A stretch of 64,000 nt of DNA from Peromyscus leucopus (lineage: Eukaryota > Chordata > Mammalia > Rodentia > Cricetidae): positions 112,764,829 through 112,828,828 of the forward strand of contig NC_051063.1 of the NCBI RefSeq assembly GCF_004664715.2, given 5' to 3'. Positions 62,640 to 64,000 of this stretch are shown piece by piece. Both the position numbers and the translations under genes were made by a program. Under the pieces are notes generated by a model. The model did no database searches and was not told where the DNA came from. It saw nothing but the letters and a program-made list of their open reading frames with translations. Position 1 is the first letter of the stretch; each line of letters opens with the position of its first letter.

Positions 62640-62846
62640 AATCGTGTATATATATATGCCTGTTTCTGTGTGTGCTTATGTATGTGAGTGCAGTACCCTC
62701 TGAGGCCATGAAGAGGTTCAGACCCCATGGAGCTGGAGTTACTGGTGGTTGTGAGCCACCTCAAGTAGGTGCTGGGAACTGGACTCAGCTTCTCTCTAGG
62801 ACAGTACTTGCTCTTAACTAACTGCTGAGCTAGCTCATTAACCCCA
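62640..62846 (-). mobile_element. B3/B2-type SINE
   Basis: The minus strand begins ggggttaatgagctagctcag and continues through a body with gtgctgggaactggactcag on the plus strand. A short TA-rich tail sits at 62646-62660. Confidence 0.7.
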
Positions 62847-62854
62847 TGTGCATT

Positions 62855-63172
62855 TGATGTATTTTAATTTATTTTATTTACCTTACTTTTTATGTTTATA
62901 CATATGTGATTACATGTCCATAGGCACAGGTGTGTGTGCTAGTGTGTAGAGGCCAGAGATTGGCATTGGATGTCATCCTTGATCACTTTTGATTTTGTAT
63001 ACTGAGGCAGAACTCACTAATTCTGCTGCTCTGACTAGCCAGTCTGCCTGGAAGACCTGTCTTTGCTACCGCCTGAGTACTGGAATTACAGATGGGCCAC
63101 CATACCCAAAGTATTTCATGGGTACTCACACTGTGTAAGTATTTACTCACTAAACCATCTCCAGAGCTTCCA
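62855..63172 (-). mobile_element. B4-type SINE
   Basis: Reverse and diverged: A/T-rich tail at the low side, gtgtagaggccagagattgg, then a B1-derived part (tactggaattacagatggg) and a tRNA-like head near 63165. Confidence 0.6.
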
Positions 63173-63375
63173 GTGCATTTATGGAAGGACCATTGGACTT
63201 CACCTGACTCTCAGGTAGAAGATGAGAGCAGATCAGGCAGGAAGTAGAAAAGGAGTCACTAGAGGAATGTTCCCTCTCATTTTCACTGGGAGCCCTGAAT
63301 TCTATTTCCATAACCACATATAATATAAACTTGCTTTTTGGTTAGAGAGATGGAATTTGGTCTTAATTCTAATCA

Positions 63376-63485
63376 CTAACATTTACTAAGAGCTTATATC
63401 CCTGTAAGTTTGGTATTACTCTATGCATTTAAAGATAGAAAAGATGGTGGTTTAGAAAGGGCAACATTCTTGCCCAAGACTGTCC
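63376..63485 (-). repeat. MIR fragment
   Basis: taacatttactaagagctta then ttggtattactctatgcattt and gggcaacattcttgcccaag follow reverse MIR order. Confidence 0.6.
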
Positions 63486-63561
63486 TAGCAGTAGCAACAA
63501 CAACATACATTTACATGGTCTATAAAATCCTTATATACAGATAGAAAAAGTGCTGTCTTAG

Positions 63562-63655
63562 GCAGGAGGTACAGTTCAATGGCAAATGGCAGAGAACATG
63601 CCTGTTATGAGCAAGGACCTCAGATCTGTCCCAAGTGCCATAACAAATGAAAGAA
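63562..63655 (+). mobile_element. tRNA-type SINE head (ID/B4-like)
   Basis: ggcaggaggtacagttcaatgg ... agagaacatgcctgttatgag follows the ID-like head with an A-rich end. Strongly diverged. Confidence 0.45.
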
Positions 63656-63671
63656 AATGAGGTGGCTTCCA

Positions 63672-63771
63672 TCTTGCTTTGTAGACCAGGCTGGTCTTGA
63701 ACTCACAGAGATCCGCCTGGCTCTGCCTCCTGAGTGCTGGGATTAAGGGTGTGCACCACTACTGCCTGGCT
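63672..63771 (-). mobile_element. B1 SINE fragment
   Basis: Reverse B1 5' part (tgtagaccaggctggtcttg ... gcaccactactgcctggct) lacking the usual tail half. Confidence 0.85.
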
Positions 63772-63872
63772 GGTAAGAAGTCTTTCTAGTGGCTGGCTGC
63801 TCTGCTTCTCCAATCTTTCAGCTTTCACCATGATACCTGACTCCCGGTTTTATTTTTAAGACCAGTTAGAAT

Positions 63873-63922
63873 TTGTACTACAGTAGCCTCGACCCACTTA
63901 TTGAGAACCACTGATCTAGAAG
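63873..63922. mobile_element. URR1-like terminal fragment
   Basis: tcgacccacttattgagaac followed by cactgatctag resembles the end of a URR1 hAT element (gttgagaaccactg plus a TCTA target). Only one end is seen. Confidence 0.45.
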
Positions 63923-64000
63923 GTGAGAGATCCACAAAATAAGGAGAAATCAATAAGCCTTAAATTGGGTGGTAGTTTTGATCAGTTTTATATATGGAAC

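Larger units (their letters stand above)
40665..64000 (-). other. Dlg2: Dlg2 intron upstream of the PDZ3 exon (partial)
   Basis: This is inferred from the exon's strand and its acceptor site at 40665-40666. The interval continues past the right edge. I saw no other exon-like open segment with splice sites; what I recognise is listed as repeats. Dlg2 is known to have very large introns, so one exon in 64 kb is expected. Confidence 0.8.

Overview
The window is vertebrate nuclear DNA from a muroid rodent. B1, B2/B3, B4 and ID SINEs, Lx-type L1 tails, rodent MaLR LTRs, URR1 hAT elements and long (CA)n/(GA)n tracts are spread throughout. One B1 (about 12788) has the variant body usually seen in cricetids (hamsters, voles, deer mice), and a cricetid-looking ~528-bp LTR with a 6-bp target duplication surrounds it. 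I therefore favour a cricetid, without naming a species.

The only host coding sequence I can support is one 157-nt exon on the minus strand, 40508-40664. It encodes 52 residues of the third PDZ domain of a DLG-family MAGUK scaffold. Its residues fit DLG2 (PSD-93/chapsyn-110) better than DLG1, DLG3 or DLG4. Both splice sites are intact, so almost all of the window is read as two large Dlg2 introns transcribed right to left: 64000-40665 upstream of the exon and 40507-1 downstream.

Layout. 1-8301 is a nest of retroelements: a minus-strand class I ERV (5' LTR, primer-binding site, gag, protease and RT remnants, running off the left edge) is split by a MaLR provirus with both LTRs, and that is split by an hnRNP A1 processed pseudogene. 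8302-26300 is intron with SINEs, microsatellites, a class II-type solo LTR, an L1 tail, a hAT element and a 4.5SI RNA fragment. 26512-31276 is a plus-strand ERV with two unequal LTRs, a two-zinc-knuckle gag remnant and a polypurine tract, inserted into a B3 SINE. 31277-40507 holds a B4 SINE whose interior became an eight-copy 28-bp minisatellite, two MIRs and microsatellites. 40508-40664 is the exon. 40665-64000 is intron with a well-preserved gammaretrovirus-type solo LTR (44941-45456), a paired ID insertion, several B1s with clear target duplications, L1 fragments and a second URR1.

No CRISPR array, operon or prokaryotic system is present, and I found no convincing undescribed gene system. 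The items most worth following up are the young-looking solo LTR in sense orientation 4.3 kb upstream of the PDZ3 exon, the nested provirus stack, the 4.5SI fragment and the SINE-born minisatellite. Family names come from recognition by eye and are not database results.
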